The notes: a model not told the origin generated them from the sequence alone. Shown: positions 8,094 through 17,348, counted from the stretch's first letter. The stretch: 64,000 nt of DNA from Muriicola marianensis (GCF_014638095.1 NZ_BMFH01000001.1:310001-374000), one strand, 5' to 3'. A program made the numbers and translations.

Positions 8094-9044
8094 ATGAATG
8101 CGATTCCCAGTGTAGACCTGAGAGATTATCTCTCATCAGACCCCAAAAAGAAGCAGCAGTTTGTCAGTGAGCTCGGCGGGGCATTTGAAGATATCGGCTT
8201 TGTTGCCCTTAGCGGGCATTTCCTTTCCGATGAGCTGATCGAAAGACTTTATGCGGAGATAAAGAAGTTCTTTGCCCTTCCCCAGGAGGTAAAGAACAAG
8301 TATGAGATTGAGGGGATAGGCGGGCAAAGAGGATATACTTCCTTTGGGAAGGAACACGCCAAGGGAAGAAAAGAAGGGGACCTGAAGGAATTCTGGCATT
8401 TTGGCCAATATGTGGAGAACGACCCTAAATTAGCCGCAGAGTACCCGCCTAATGTTGAAGTAAAAGAGTTACCGGAGTTCAATAAGGTCGGGAAGGAAAC
8501 ATACAAGATGCTGGAGAAGACCGCCCAATACGTATTGCGGGCACTTGCCCTCCATCTGCAACTCGAGGAGACCTATTTTGACCAGTATATCAAAAACGGT
8601 AATTCCATACTGAGGCCCATCCATTATCCGCCCATCACGGAAGAACCAAAAAACGCAGTCAGGGCTGCTGCCCACGGCGACATCAACCTGATCACTTTGC
8701 TGATGGGCGCTCATGGAAAAGGACTGCAGGTAATGAACCACGAAGGCGAGTGGATCGATGCGATCGCCAGACCGGATCAGTTGATGATCAATGTAGGAGA
8801 TATGCTGTCACGCCTTTCAAACAATTCATTGAAATCGACCATCCACCAGGTAGTAAACCCTCCCCGTGAACTTTGGGGGAGCTCGCGATACTCCATTCCC
8901 TTCTTTATGCATCCGGTCAGTGAGATGCCTCTCAACTGCCTGGAGCATTGTATAGACGAAGACCACCCAAAACTGTACGAGGATATCACGGCAGGAGAAT
9001 TTCTTCACGAGCGCTTGGTCGACCTCGGGCTTATTAAAAAGTGA
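8094..9044 (+). CDS. Isopenicillin-N-synthase-like 2-oxoglutarate/Fe(II) oxygenase
   Basis: A 316-residue dioxygenase with a non-haem dioxygenase N-terminal domain (IPSVDLRDYLSSD, GFVALSGHFL) and the 2OG-Fe(II) core. Iron ligands are His and Asp of AAHGDINLITLL (about 194 and 196) and the distal His of STIHQVVNP (about 251). The 2OG-binding Arg-x-Ser is in SRYSIPFF. It probably hydroxylates or cyclises a small molecule; bacterial members of this housekeeping-type clade lack a known substrate, and there is no adjacent peptide-antibiotic cluster to suggest beta-lactam chemistry. It begins a co-directional run with SUI1 and DUF1835 and has a TACCTTTG promoter. No signal peptide. Confidence 0.88.
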   Translation: MNAIPSVDLRDYLSSDPKKKQQFVSELGGAFEDIGFVALSGHFLSDELIERLYAEIKKFFALPQEVKNKYEIEGIGGQRGYTSFGKEHAKGRKEGDLKEFWHFGQYVENDPKLAAEYPPNVEVKELPEFNKVGKETYKMLEKTAQYVLRALALHLQLEETYFDQYIKNGNSILRPIHYPPITEEPKNAVRAAAHGDINLITLLMGAHGKGLQVMNHEGEWIDAIARPDQLMINVGDMLSRLSNNSLKSTIHQVVNPPRELWGSSRYSIPFFMHPVSEMPLNCLEHCIDEDHPKLYEDITAGEFLHERLVDLGLIKK

Positions 9045-9074
9045 TCTAAACATTTCATTGAAAGTCAACTCTCT

Positions 9075-9404
9075 ATGGACCTGCAGGATCAATTGAAAAA
9101 CCTTTTTCCGGATCACATTCCGGAGAAGGAAGATTTACCGGAGAAATCTGGTCCCAAGTTCTGGTTGCAGGACGACCCTATCTTGTGCAAATACGAGAAA
9201 CGAAAGGGAAAACCCGTGACCATCCTGGAAGGTTATAACGGAGCGGATAAAGATCTGAAAAACCTTACAAAAGAACTGAAGACCCTGCTGGGTGTAGGGG
9301 GTACCTACAAAGACGAAAAGATCATTATTCAGGGGGATTACAGGGATCGGATCATGGAATTTCTGAAGGAAAACGGCTTTAAAACAAAAAGGGTGGGCGG
9401 GTGA
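9075..9404 (+). CDS. SUI1/eIF1-family translation factor (YciH-like)
   Basis: A 109-residue protein whose second half is the SUI1 fold: RKGKPVTILEGYNG, KDLKNLTKELKTLLGVGG, KIIIQGDYRDRIMEFL and a C-terminal KENGFKTKRVGG. Bacterial YciH-type proteins bind the 30S subunit and influence start-site fidelity; a role here is by family only. The first 45 residues are acidic and proline-rich, a common bacterial extension. It follows the oxygenase gene by 30 bases on the same strand and is probably co-transcribed. Confidence 0.9.
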   Translation: MDLQDQLKNLFPDHIPEKEDLPEKSGPKFWLQDDPILCKYEKRKGKPVTILEGYNGADKDLKNLTKELKTLLGVGGTYKDEKIIIQGDYRDRIMEFLKENGFKTKRVGG

Positions 9405-9507
9405 TCCGAGGCGTCCGGATAGCACCCAAGTTATGTGTTAATTATTTCTGTTTTTATCGATTAAATGTTACTTTTAAGAGTCGAAACCTAATCAACACTT
9501 CATTTGC

Positions 9508-10440
9508 ATGAGTACTCAGTTACATATTACCAATGGAGATAGTTTTACCCAACGCCTTAAAACCCTTCCTTTTAAAGGCGATATAATCACCTGGAGGGAA
9601 ATGTTATGTGAAGGTAAGACCGAAACCAATGTCGGCAGTGAATCCTTCTGGAAAACACGCTTTGAATACCTGCACAAGCACTATAATGTCAGCAAGTCCT
9701 GGTTCATTGAAAAGACGCTGAAAGAATACCGCTCCCTTTGCAATCACAAACAGCAAGATGAGATCATCCTCTGGTTTGAGTATGACCTGTTCTGCCAGAT
9801 CAATATGATCGCAGTACTGAGCTGGTTAAAGATGCACAGAAGGGATGCACAGATCTCCCTGGTGTGCAGTGGGGATGAAGATGGAACGGATAAGATGTAC
9901 GGCCTGTGCGACGTAGATGATGAAAAATTGCAGACCCTATATAACAAACGGGTCTATCTAACTCAGGACGACATTGAATTTGCAGATTATATCTGGCAAT
10001 TGTACTGCAGCGATAATCCGATCAGGCTTGAGAATATGTCTGACTTCGAACACTATCATTTCGACTACCTCTCTGAGGCAATCAAAGTACATCTCAAACG
10101 TTTTCCATCGGTCAGAAATGGCCTGAATGAGCTTGAGAACCGCATATTGAGCCTTTCTGTAGAGCACAAACCCAAAAACAAAAAGGCTTTGATCAATACT
10201 CTTCTCAATAACCAGGGGTATTACGGGTATGGAGATACCCAGTTCGAACGGATGATCACCAGCATCAAACCCTTATTCTCCACCTTTAACCCTGTTAGGC
10301 TTTCCAAAAAAGGAAAGGAAATACTGGAGGGGAAAACGAGTTTCTATTCACAGATCCGTGACAACGAATCCTATCTTGGTGGCGCCCTCAAGTACAATTT
10401 TCTGTTCAACGACGAATCAGGTCGTATCCTAAAACTTTAA
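9508..10440 (+). CDS. DUF1835 domain-containing protein
   Basis: A 310-residue soluble protein. The N-terminus (LHITNGDSF, then ITWREMLCEG) and IILWFEYDLFCQINMIAVLSWL match DUF1835, a conserved bacterial family of unknown function. A second conserved part (NKKALINTLLNNQGYYGYGDTQFERMI) follows near residues 225-255. The central segment is highly charged, and there are no membrane segments. The nucleoside phosphorylase gene starts 7 bases after its stop, so the two are very likely co-transcribed. I cannot assign a reaction. The 103-base gap upstream is AT-rich and may contain its promoter, but I find no exact TAnnTTTG there. Confidence 0.75.
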   Translation: MSTQLHITNGDSFTQRLKTLPFKGDIITWREMLCEGKTETNVGSESFWKTRFEYLHKHYNVSKSWFIEKTLKEYRSLCNHKQQDEIILWFEYDLFCQINMIAVLSWLKMHRRDAQISLVCSGDEDGTDKMYGLCDVDDEKLQTLYNKRVYLTQDDIEFADYIWQLYCSDNPIRLENMSDFEHYHFDYLSEAIKVHLKRFPSVRNGLNELENRILSLSVEHKPKNKKALINTLLNNQGYYGYGDTQFERMITSIKPLFSTFNPVRLSKKGKEILEGKTSFYSQIRDNESYLGGALKYNFLFNDESGRILKL

Positions 10441-10447
10441 CCGAAAT

Positions 10448-11320
10448 ATGCATCTCGGCCCTTCCGAACTCATCCTGAATAAGGATGGCAGCATCTATCA
10501 TTTAAACCTATTTCCTGAAGACATTTCAGACACAGTGATCCTGGTGGGTGATCCGGGGCGGGTGGAGCGTGTTTCACGTCATTTTGATACCCTGGAGGTA
10601 AACAAGCGAAAAAGGGAATTTATCACACATACCGGACGGTACAAGGGGAAGAGAATGACCGTCCTTTCGACAGGTATAGGCACGGACAATATCGATATCG
10701 TACTCAATGAAATCGACGCCCTGGCCAACATCGATCTAAAAAATCGTAAAGAGATCAAAGACAATAAGATAATTAATTTTATCAGAATTGGCACTTCAGG
10801 TACTATACAGGATGAGATCCGCGTCGATTCCTTCCTGTTAAGCGAGTTTGCCCTGGGCTTTGACAGTGTTGTTTATTACTACAGCGGTATGGCGGGTCGT
10901 CAACCGGAAATGGAAAGTGCCTTACTGGATCATTTAAATTGGGACTCAAATAAATCAAGACCATATGTTGTAAAGGGTGATGAAACTCTTTTGCAGCATT
11001 TCAGAGGCGAAGGGGTTGTTCAGGGATTTACCGGAAGCAATGTAGGTTTTTACGGACCCCAGGGAAGATTTTTGCGGTTGCAGCCATCCGAAGCCAGTCT
11101 CTTTGATAAACTCAGCTCTTTTTCCTACCGGGGAAAAAAATTGACCAACTTCGAGATGGAGACCTCTGCCCTCTACGGTCTCTCTGCTCTTTTAGGGCAC
11201 CGGGCGATCTCTCTGAACGCCATCATTGCCAACAGGGCTACTATAGCATTTTCTGAAGATCCCGGCAGGACCGTGGATCGACTGATCCATTGGACCCTTG
11301 AAAAACTAGTACAGCTTTGA
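10448..11320 (+). CDS. Nucleoside phosphorylase (uridine phosphorylase-like)
   Basis: A 290-residue member of the PNP/UDP family. Phosphate-binding ILVGDPGRVERV lies near the N-terminus. GIGTDNIDIVLNEIDAL and FIRIGTSGTIQ lie in the middle. The nucleoside/ribose-binding NFEMETSALYGLSALLGHRA block is near 235-255. It cleaves nucleosides to base and ribose-1-phosphate for salvage; uridine phosphorylase is the closest pattern, but the base specificity cannot be settled by eye. It sits between DUF1835 (7-base gap) and a substrate-binding-like gene whose TTG start overlaps its stop. Confidence 0.85.
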   Translation: MHLGPSELILNKDGSIYHLNLFPEDISDTVILVGDPGRVERVSRHFDTLEVNKRKREFITHTGRYKGKRMTVLSTGIGTDNIDIVLNEIDALANIDLKNRKEIKDNKIINFIRIGTSGTIQDEIRVDSFLLSEFALGFDSVVYYYSGMAGRQPEMESALLDHLNWDSNKSRPYVVKGDETLLQHFRGEGVVQGFTGSNVGFYGPQGRFLRLQPSEASLFDKLSSFSYRGKKLTNFEMETSALYGLSALLGHRAISLNAIIANRATIAFSEDPGRTVDRLIHWTLEKLVQL

Positions 11321-12168
11321 AAGAATTCAGGATAATAGGGGTGCCCGAGCACTTTAATCTGCCCTGGCATATGGCGCTGGAAGAGGGAGCTTTTGCAGAC
11401 AGGGGAATAGACCTCCGATGGCAAGACGTTCCGGAGGGCACTGGTAAGATGTGTGCCATGCTCGAAGCCGGAGAAGCAGATATGGCTGTGGTCCTTACGG
11501 AAGGGGTGGTCAGGAGAATAGCAGAAAAAGCACCCCTGACCATAATCCAGGGGTATGTAAACACCCCATTGCAATGGGGTATACATGTAGCAGATTCAAG
11601 TCGTTATCGAGATATTGCGCAACTGGAAGGTACAAAGGCGGCCATTAGTCGCTTTGGCAGTGGAAGCCACCTGATGGCTTACGTCATGGCGAGAAATGAA
11701 GGCTGGAATACGGCTCATCTTTCTTTTGAGGTGGTCAATACCCTTGAGGGAGCAGTGAAGGCTTTACAAGAGGGCACTGCAGATTACTTTATGTGGGAAC
11801 ACTTTACCACCAAACCCCTGGTAGATGAAGGTGTCTTCAGAAGGCTGGGTGACTGCCCTACCCCCTGGCCTTGTTTTGTCCTTGCCGTACCCCGTGATAC
11901 ACTGATTGAAAACCGCAGGCTGATAGGCCATATTCTGGAAGTGATCAATACTTATACTGCAGATTTTAAAAGGATCCCCAGTATTGACAGGACCCTGGCT
12001 AACCGGTATGAACTGAATTTAAATGACGTGAATGCCTGGCTGGGGATGACGAGCTGGACTCAGGAACAGATCAGTGATCAGGTAGTTGAAAAAGTAAGCG
12101 CGACCCTTCTTGATTTACAACTTATTTCGAAAGCGGTGAGTCTGGCCGAGGTTCTTACCAGACTATAG
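11317..12168 (+). CDS. Cytoplasmic type-2 periplasmic-binding-fold protein (NMT1/THI5-like)
   Basis: A 283-residue protein resembling ABC substrate-binding proteins of the SsuA/THI5 type: FNLPWHMALEEGAFADRGIDL near the start, then a MLEAGEADMAVVLTEG block and ALQEGTADYFMWEH. It lacks any signal peptide or lipobox, so it should stay in the cytoplasm, unlike transporter-binding proteins, and no permease or ATPase gene is near. The start is TTG at 11317, overlapping the phosphorylase stop (TTGA); the next in-frame ATG would remove conserved residues. Its 3' end overlaps ung, convergently, by 14 bases. It may be an enzyme or sensor for a pyrimidine-like ligand, given the salvage neighbour (inference). 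Confidence 0.65.
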   Translation: MKEFRIIGVPEHFNLPWHMALEEGAFADRGIDLRWQDVPEGTGKMCAMLEAGEADMAVVLTEGVVRRIAEKAPLTIIQGYVNTPLQWGIHVADSSRYRDIAQLEGTKAAISRFGSGSHLMAYVMARNEGWNTAHLSFEVVNTLEGAVKALQEGTADYFMWEHFTTKPLVDEGVFRRLGDCPTPWPCFVLAVPRDTLIENRRLIGHILEVINTYTADFKRIPSIDRTLANRYELNLNDVNAWLGMTSWTQEQISDQVVEKVSATLLDLQLISKAVSLAEVLTRL

Positions 12169-12820
12169 GGTCTTTTCCTTTGGACTTTAGAAAATCATTT
12201 GTCTTGCTAAAATGCCCGTTCCCAAACCAGAGTCCACGATTGGCACTTAGGGGGGAAGGATGTCCCGAGGTGAGGATACTGTGTTTGCCCCTGTCGATCA
12301 GTGTTGCTTTCTTTTTGGCATACCCTCCCCAAAGGAGGAATACCAGGTCCTGCTTCTCCCGGGAAAGAATGCGGATCACGGCATCGGTGAATTGCTCCCA
12401 ACCCTTGTTCTGGTGACTTCCGGCCTCCCCTGCCCTGACCGTAAGGATGGCATTCAGCAGCAGTATCCCCTGGTCTGCCCACCTTTCCAGGTTGCCGCTT
12501 TTGGGATAGGGATGCCCGACATCCTGCTCTACCTCCTTAAAGATATTCACCAGGGAAGGCGGATGTGTGATCCCATCCCTGACCGAAAAGCAAAGTCCGT
12601 TCGCCTGGCCAGGCCCATGGTAGGGATCCTGACCCAGGATCACAACTTTGGTCTGTTCAAAGGCACTGTGGTCGAATGCCGCAAAGATCCGGCTGCCTTT
12701 TGGATAACAGGTATGCCGACTGTACTCCTCCCGGACAAACCCGGCAAGAGATGAAAAATAGGGTTGATTAAATTCTTCCTCAAGATGGGGTCTCCAACTC
12801 TGATGTATATCGACCTTCAT
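12155..12820 (-). CDS. ung: Uracil-DNA glycosylase, family 1
   Basis: A 221-residue enzyme of typical length that removes uracil from DNA. Family-1 hallmarks are the catalytic-water loop GQDPYHGPGQANGLCFSV (Asp and His) and the Leu-intercalation loop HPSPLSANRG near the C-terminus, with LLLNAILTVRAGEAGSH between them. The ATG at 12820 gives a normal N-terminus (MKVDIHQSWRPHL). It is convergent with the preceding gene and overlaps it by 14 bases; it is transcribed alone. The product acts in base-excision repair in the cytoplasm. Confidence 0.97.
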   Translation of the reverse strand: MKVDIHQSWRPHLEEEFNQPYFSSLAGFVREEYSRHTCYPKGSRIFAAFDHSAFEQTKVVILGQDPYHGPGQANGLCFSVRDGITHPPSLVNIFKEVEQDVGHPYPKSGNLERWADQGILLLNAILTVRAGEAGSHQNKGWEQFTDAVIRILSREKQDLVFLLWGGYAKKKATLIDRGKHSILTSGHPSPLSANRGLWFGNGHFSKTNDFLKSKGKDPIVW

Positions 12821-12969
12821 GTTACCTTTCTTATTCTCCCTAAAAATACAAAGGGATCACTTTTTAATTAGAAAAGAGAGAATTAAAAGTGTAATTTTAA
12901 GGGAATATAGGGAGGTTAATAGCTTCGTGCTTATTCACCCCTCGAGTCACCCTACTTAACACTGCCGTC

Positions 12970-13887
12970 ATGAACACCTGGGAAAGCATCAAATACTGGC
13001 TGACCGAACATCCGACCACTTCCCAGGTCTTCAAATACGTGATTTGGGTACTCATCATCATCTTTCTGCTGCAGTTTGTGAGGAGGACTTTAAAGAAAAG
13101 GCTCCCTAACGCCGATACCCGGTATAAATCACAAAAGATCATTGAGACCATTGGCTATATTTTGCTGATCATTCTCACCATCTCCTATTTCACAGGTAAC
13201 ATCAAAGATTTCACCCTGGCTATCGGCCTCCTGACAGCGGGGATCACTATTACCCTCCAGGAACTCATACTCAGTATTGCAGGCTCCCTTTTCATTTTCT
13301 TTGTCAAAGTATACCAACCCGGAGATCGTATCGAGATCAACGGGATCAAGGGAGACGTGATAGACATCAACAGCATGTATACCACCATGATGGAGATCGG
13401 GCAATGGGTGAGCAGTGACAATTACAGCGGACGTATCGTAAAACTCAGCAATGCCTTTGTTTTTAAAGGCCCGGTTTACAACTACTCTCAGGACTTTCCA
13501 TTCATATGGGATGAATTGAATCTTCCCGTCCGGTACGGTTCAGATGTGGAACTCGCGAAAGGTATGGTGATCGATGTGGCCCGGGAAGTACTCTCAGAAT
13601 TCGTCCAAAAATCCGTGAAGCAATGGAAACACGTGGTCGACAAATACTACATAGAAGATGCGGTGGTGGAACCAACCCTGGCCATAGCCATGACCGACAA
13701 CTGGATACAGTTCAACCTGAGGTACATAGTCGATTATAAAAAGAGGAGGATGACCAAGAACCGCCTATACGAATTGGTCAAGAAGGCTATTGACAGCAGT
13801 GAGGGTAAAGTGCAGCTCGCCTCTGCTACCTTTGAGATCGTGAACATCCCGGTGGTGGACGTCAGAACAGACCCTGCCAAAGACTGA
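12970..13887 (+). CDS. MscS-family mechanosensitive ion channel
   Basis: A 305-residue membrane protein. Hydrophobic segments at about 20-40 (VIWVLIIIFLLQFV) and 62-80 (TIGYILLIILTISYF) precede the pore-lining region (FTLAIGLLTAGITITLQELILSIAGSLFIFF, about 82-113). The beta domain follows (VYQPGDRIEINGIKGDVIDINSMYTTMMEIG). It protects cells during osmotic downshock. It is shorter at the N-terminus than some MscS relatives, with no extra periplasmic domain. It is monocistronic, convergent with the DUF6340-like lipoprotein gene 15 bases beyond its stop. The C-terminal alpha/beta domain is present. Confidence 0.9.
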   Translation: MNTWESIKYWLTEHPTTSQVFKYVIWVLIIIFLLQFVRRTLKKRLPNADTRYKSQKIIETIGYILLIILTISYFTGNIKDFTLAIGLLTAGITITLQELILSIAGSLFIFFVKVYQPGDRIEINGIKGDVIDINSMYTTMMEIGQWVSSDNYSGRIVKLSNAFVFKGPVYNYSQDFPFIWDELNLPVRYGSDVELAKGMVIDVAREVLSEFVQKSVKQWKHVVDKYYIEDAVVEPTLAIAMTDNWIQFNLRYIVDYKKRRMTKNRLYELVKKAIDSSEGKVQLASATFEIVNIPVVDVRTDPAKD

Positions 13888-13902
13888 TCACTTATCCGGG
13901 TA

Positions 13903-14961
13903 TTATTTCCTGAGCAGGGCGATGGCTTCCCATTGTTTTTCAGCCTGCAACTTCTGAGAGGCACAGATCTTAAGGGTTTCAAGATATTGGGTGTGAGCCT
14001 TCCCATCATCGTGGGTGCTGGCCTGAATCGCCCATTCAAGGGCCTTTTCGAGATCGTTCTTGATCTCGTAAAGTACTGCCATATTGTGGCAGGCCATGGC
14101 CCGGATGGCCGACTTCTCATGGTTCAGATCCATTTGCCAGAGCCTGGCTGCCTCCAGCCAATCCTCGTCTATAACGGCCAACCTGGCCTGAACCAGCAAA
14201 GGGGATCCCTTGATATAAATCTGCCTTTCAACTGCCTTGTTAGAGGGCTTGAGTCGAAGTCCAAAAGTACTTCCGCTTCCCCTGCTCTTAGACATAAGGG
14301 AATCGGCGCGATCGGTCATAGATCTGAGGGCATTTAAAACATCTTCTCCCTTTGCCTGAGTCACTACCTGTTCATTGACCTTTATCTCATCCAGCACCTT
14401 CTCGTCAAAGGGATCGTATATACGCCAGCCGTTCTCAATAAGGGTTTCCAGGGTAAGCTCCCTGGCCGGAATGACCACCCGTGTCCGAAGCATGTCCAGT
14501 TCTTCCATAGAGGATTTCCTCTCCGAGATCTTGGTATCGGTTTGATAAAAGGCGAGGGAGAATACAGCGTCCAGCTGGTTTTGAAGGCACATTTCCTTCA
14601 GGTCTTGCCAGGGGATGCTATTTGCTTCCGAAAGTTCCCTCTCCCAAAGTGACACCGTATTGTTCAGGATCATCACAGTGTCGAACCTCTTGTCCTTCTG
14701 TAATTCTACGAGCAACCCTTCAAGGGCAGCTTCTGTACCTTCCCGGGCGAGCTTTAGATCGGTTGCTTTCACCAGGGCTTCCAGGGAGGAGATATTCTCC
14801 GATGCAGCCCTGTCCCCGACCTCATTGATAATGCCGATCCTCTTGATATCCTTGGCAAGTACAACGGGTGCAGGCTCCAAATTATACACCGTGACAGTGT
14901 ATGTGCTCTTACAGGAGTAAAACACCCAGATAATGGAGATGATGAGTATGAGTTTACGCAT
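13903..14961 (-). CDS. DUF6340-like lipoprotein with C-terminal TPR-like helices
   Basis: A 352-residue exported protein. The signal peptide MRKLILIISIIWVFYSCKS ends in a probable lipobox (FYSC). The mature part has KDIKRIGIINEVGDR, then RFDTVMILNN and LDAVFSLAFYQTDTKI, a pattern I associate with the Bacteroidota DUF6340 family. The C-terminus (WLEAARLWQMDLNHEKSAIRAMACHNMAVLYEIKNDLEKAL) looks like two tetratricopeptide repeats. Function unknown; the fold suggests a periplasm-facing scaffold or assembly factor. Transcribed alone, with 218 bases before mutS2 on the other strand. Confidence 0.65.
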   Translation of the reverse strand: MRKLILIISIIWVFYSCKSTYTVTVYNLEPAPVVLAKDIKRIGIINEVGDRAASENISSLEALVKATDLKLAREGTEAALEGLLVELQKDKRFDTVMILNNTVSLWERELSEANSIPWQDLKEMCLQNQLDAVFSLAFYQTDTKISERKSSMEELDMLRTRVVIPARELTLETLIENGWRIYDPFDEKVLDEIKVNEQVVTQAKGEDVLNALRSMTDRADSLMSKSRGSGSTFGLRLKPSNKAVERQIYIKGSPLLVQARLAVIDEDWLEAARLWQMDLNHEKSAIRAMACHNMAVLYEIKNDLEKALEWAIQASTHDDGKAHTQYLETLKICASQKLQAEKQWEAIALLRK

Positions 14962-15153
14962 GTATCCTTTTTGAAAAAGCCCATGGCTAAATCGGCCTTA
15001 AAATAACTTCCAAAGACCCCTGTTTATTGCCTTTAGATGCCTGTCAAGTGGTGAAATCCGGTTTTTTGGCTGTAAAATGAGAATTGTATCAAAAAACCTG
15101 TTGTTTTATTTCCTCCATTTAGGCTCTGAGTATTCAGAATGAAGTCTATTGGC

Positions 15154-15161
15154 TACCTTTG
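15154..15161 (+). promoter_or_regulatory. Bacteroidota -7 promoter element (TACCTTTG) for mutS2
   Basis: TACCTTTG matches TAnnTTTG 18 bases before the ATG at 15180. Its last bases contain the alternative TTG at 15159, which argues against that TTG as a start codon. The rest of the gap from 14962 is AT-rich and I see no gene in it. Confidence 0.6.
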
Positions 15162-15179
15162 TGCTTCGTTTGGGAAATA

Positions 15180-17348
15180 ATGGATAGGTATCTTCAAAAA
15201 AGCGTTCAGGACCTGGAGTTTGTCACGGTGACCAAGCAGCTTTCTGCCCGTTGCAATACAGACATGGGAAAAGCTATGGCATTGGCTCTCGAACCTCTTC
15301 TGGAAGAAGAGGAGATTGAGCGTTTGTTAGGAGAAACCTCGGAATACCTGTCATCCTTTGACAACAACAACCGCATACCCAACCACGGGTTCGACTCCAT
15401 TACAGGGGAGTTGAATCTGCTGAAAGTAGAGAATACCACCCTTGAGGTATCGGGCTTTCGAAAGATCAAACACCTGTGTTTAACAGTAGCGGAGCACAAG
15501 AAATTCTTTAAAAAATTCAAGGAGTATTACCCCCGTCTGCACGCTTTCACAGAGACCGTGGAACTCATTAAAGAGATCCCTGAACTCATCGAAGGAGTCA
15601 TAGACAAGTTCGGCGAGGTAAAAGACTCTGCCTCGCCTGATCTTAACCGGATCAGGCAGGAAATTTCCCAGGTCAGAGGGAAGATCAACCAGAGTTTCGG
15701 GAGCGCACTAAATACTTACCAGGCCTCTGAATTCCTGGACGAGATCAGGGAGTCTATCGTAGACAACAGGCGGGTGTTGGCGGTTAAATCCATGTATCGC
15801 AAAAAGGTCAAGGGTTCCGTCCTGGGAACCTCAAAGACCGGGAGTATAGTCTACATAGAACCCGAGGCCGTATCAAAATACACGCGAGCACTGAACAACC
15901 TGGAGTTTGACGAAAAGGAAGAGATACAGCGGATCCTCAATGCCCTGACCAGTCAGATACGCCCCTTCAGAACTGACCTGAAGGAATACCAGGAATTCCT
16001 GGCCCACATCGACCTGACCGCGGCCAAGGCAAAATATGCGACCGAGATCAGGGCCATAAAACCTGAGATCAACCAGGAGAGGAAACTATACCTGCGGGAA
16101 GCCTACCATCCTCTTCTCTACCTGTCTAATAAAAAAGACAAGCTTCCCACCTATCCTCAAACCATCGAGCTCCATCCAGAGAACAGGATCATCGTCATCT
16201 CAGGTCCGAATGCCGGGGGTAAAAGCATTACTCTTAAAACGATCGGTTTGCTGCAGCTCATGCTGCAGAGTGGAATGCTCATCCCGGTTCACGAAAGGAG
16301 TTCCTTCTGTCTTTTTAAGACCATACTGACCGACATTGGGGATAACCAGTCTATAGAGAACCACCTGAGTACCTATAGCTACAGGCTTAAGAATATGAAT
16401 AAATTCCTCAGGAAATGCGATGGGCAAACCCTCTTCCTGATCGATGAATTCGGAACAGGCAGCGACCCGGAACTCGGGGGAGCCCTTGCTGAAGCCTTTC
16501 TTGAGGTCTTTTACGAAAGAGAGTCCTTCGGGGTGATCACCACCCATTACGCCAACCTGAAGGCACTCGCCAATGAGCTGCCACATGCCACCAATGCGAA
16601 TATGCTGTTCGACAGCAACACCCTTCAGCCCACCTTCCAGCTCGAACTGGGTCAGCCGGGAAGCTCCTTTACCTTTGAAGTGGCCCAGAAGAACGGTATT
16701 CCCTACAGCCTGATCAACAAAGCCAAGAAAAAGGTGGAAAAGGGAAAGATCCGTTTCGATGCCACCATTGCCAAATTGCAGAAGGAGCGCACGAAAATGG
16801 CCAAAACGGGTACCCGCCTTCAGGAGGAGGAGATTAAGGCGAGGGAGGAAGCACAGCGGCTCGAAAAGCTCAATGCCAAGATCAAAACCAAACTGGAAAA
16901 TTACCAGGAACTGTACGATTTTAATCAGAGGATGATCTACCTAGGAGAGAAGGTGAACAAGATCGCGGAAAAGTATTTCAGGGATAAGAAAAAACGCCCC
17001 CTGATCTCAGAGATCCTCCGACTGGTGGAAACCGAGAACAGCAAACGCAAAAAGAGAACGGTTTCGGAGATCAAAGAACAGGAAGTCAAGAAAAAGGAGG
17101 TTTCCAGGGAATTGGAAAAAGAGGTAAAAACGATCCGGGAGAAAAAAAAGCAGGCCAAGAAGAAGCAGGAAAAGGTAAAAGCAAAACCGAGGCCCATTTT
17201 TAAGATCGGCGACAGGGTCAGGCTGTTCGATGGAAGAGCAGTGGGGAGTATCGACAGTCTTGAAAAGAACAAAGCAGTCGTTAATTACGGGATGTTTACC
17301 ACAAAGGTGAGCGTGGATCAGCTTGAACTGGTGGAAAGTAAAAAGTGA
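15180..17348 (+). CDS. mutS2: MutS2-like ATPase lacking the Smr nuclease domain
   Basis: A 722-residue protein from the ATG at 15180. Core and lever regions occupy about 1-300. The ATPase follows with Walker A GPNAGGKS (about 342-349), Walker B LFLIDEFGTGSDPELGGALAEA and the ITTHYANLKALA switch. A long charged coiled coil (about 510-670) leads to a small KOW-like barrel (IGDRVRLFDGRAVGSID). Canonical MutS2 is about 780 residues and ends in an Smr domain that cuts DNA or acts on collided ribosomes; here the protein stops after the barrel. Flavobacterial homologues are often of this length, so this is unlikely to be a truncation. The downstream DCC gene starts within its TGA (TGATG). Confidence 0.88.
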   Translation: MDRYLQKSVQDLEFVTVTKQLSARCNTDMGKAMALALEPLLEEEEIERLLGETSEYLSSFDNNNRIPNHGFDSITGELNLLKVENTTLEVSGFRKIKHLCLTVAEHKKFFKKFKEYYPRLHAFTETVELIKEIPELIEGVIDKFGEVKDSASPDLNRIRQEISQVRGKINQSFGSALNTYQASEFLDEIRESIVDNRRVLAVKSMYRKKVKGSVLGTSKTGSIVYIEPEAVSKYTRALNNLEFDEKEEIQRILNALTSQIRPFRTDLKEYQEFLAHIDLTAAKAKYATEIRAIKPEINQERKLYLREAYHPLLYLSNKKDKLPTYPQTIELHPENRIIVISGPNAGGKSITLKTIGLLQLMLQSGMLIPVHERSSFCLFKTILTDIGDNQSIENHLSTYSYRLKNMNKFLRKCDGQTLFLIDEFGTGSDPELGGALAEAFLEVFYERESFGVITTHYANLKALANELPHATNANMLFDSNTLQPTFQLELGQPGSSFTFEVAQKNGIPYSLINKAKKKVEKGKIRFDATIAKLQKERTKMAKTGTRLQEEEIKAREEAQRLEKLNAKIKTKLENYQELYDFNQRMIYLGEKVNKIAEKYFRDKKKRPLISEILRLVETENSKRKKRTVSEIKEQEVKKKEVSRELEKEVKTIREKKKQAKKKQEKVKAKPRPIFKIGDRVRLFDGRAVGSIDSLEKNKAVVNYGMFTTKVSVDQLELVESKK

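Noticed and set aside
8094-9044. Beta-lactam biosynthesis by an isopenicillin N synthase
   Set aside because: Only the general 2OG-Fe(II) fold is shared; there is no peptide synthetase or epimerase nearby and this type is common in non-producers.
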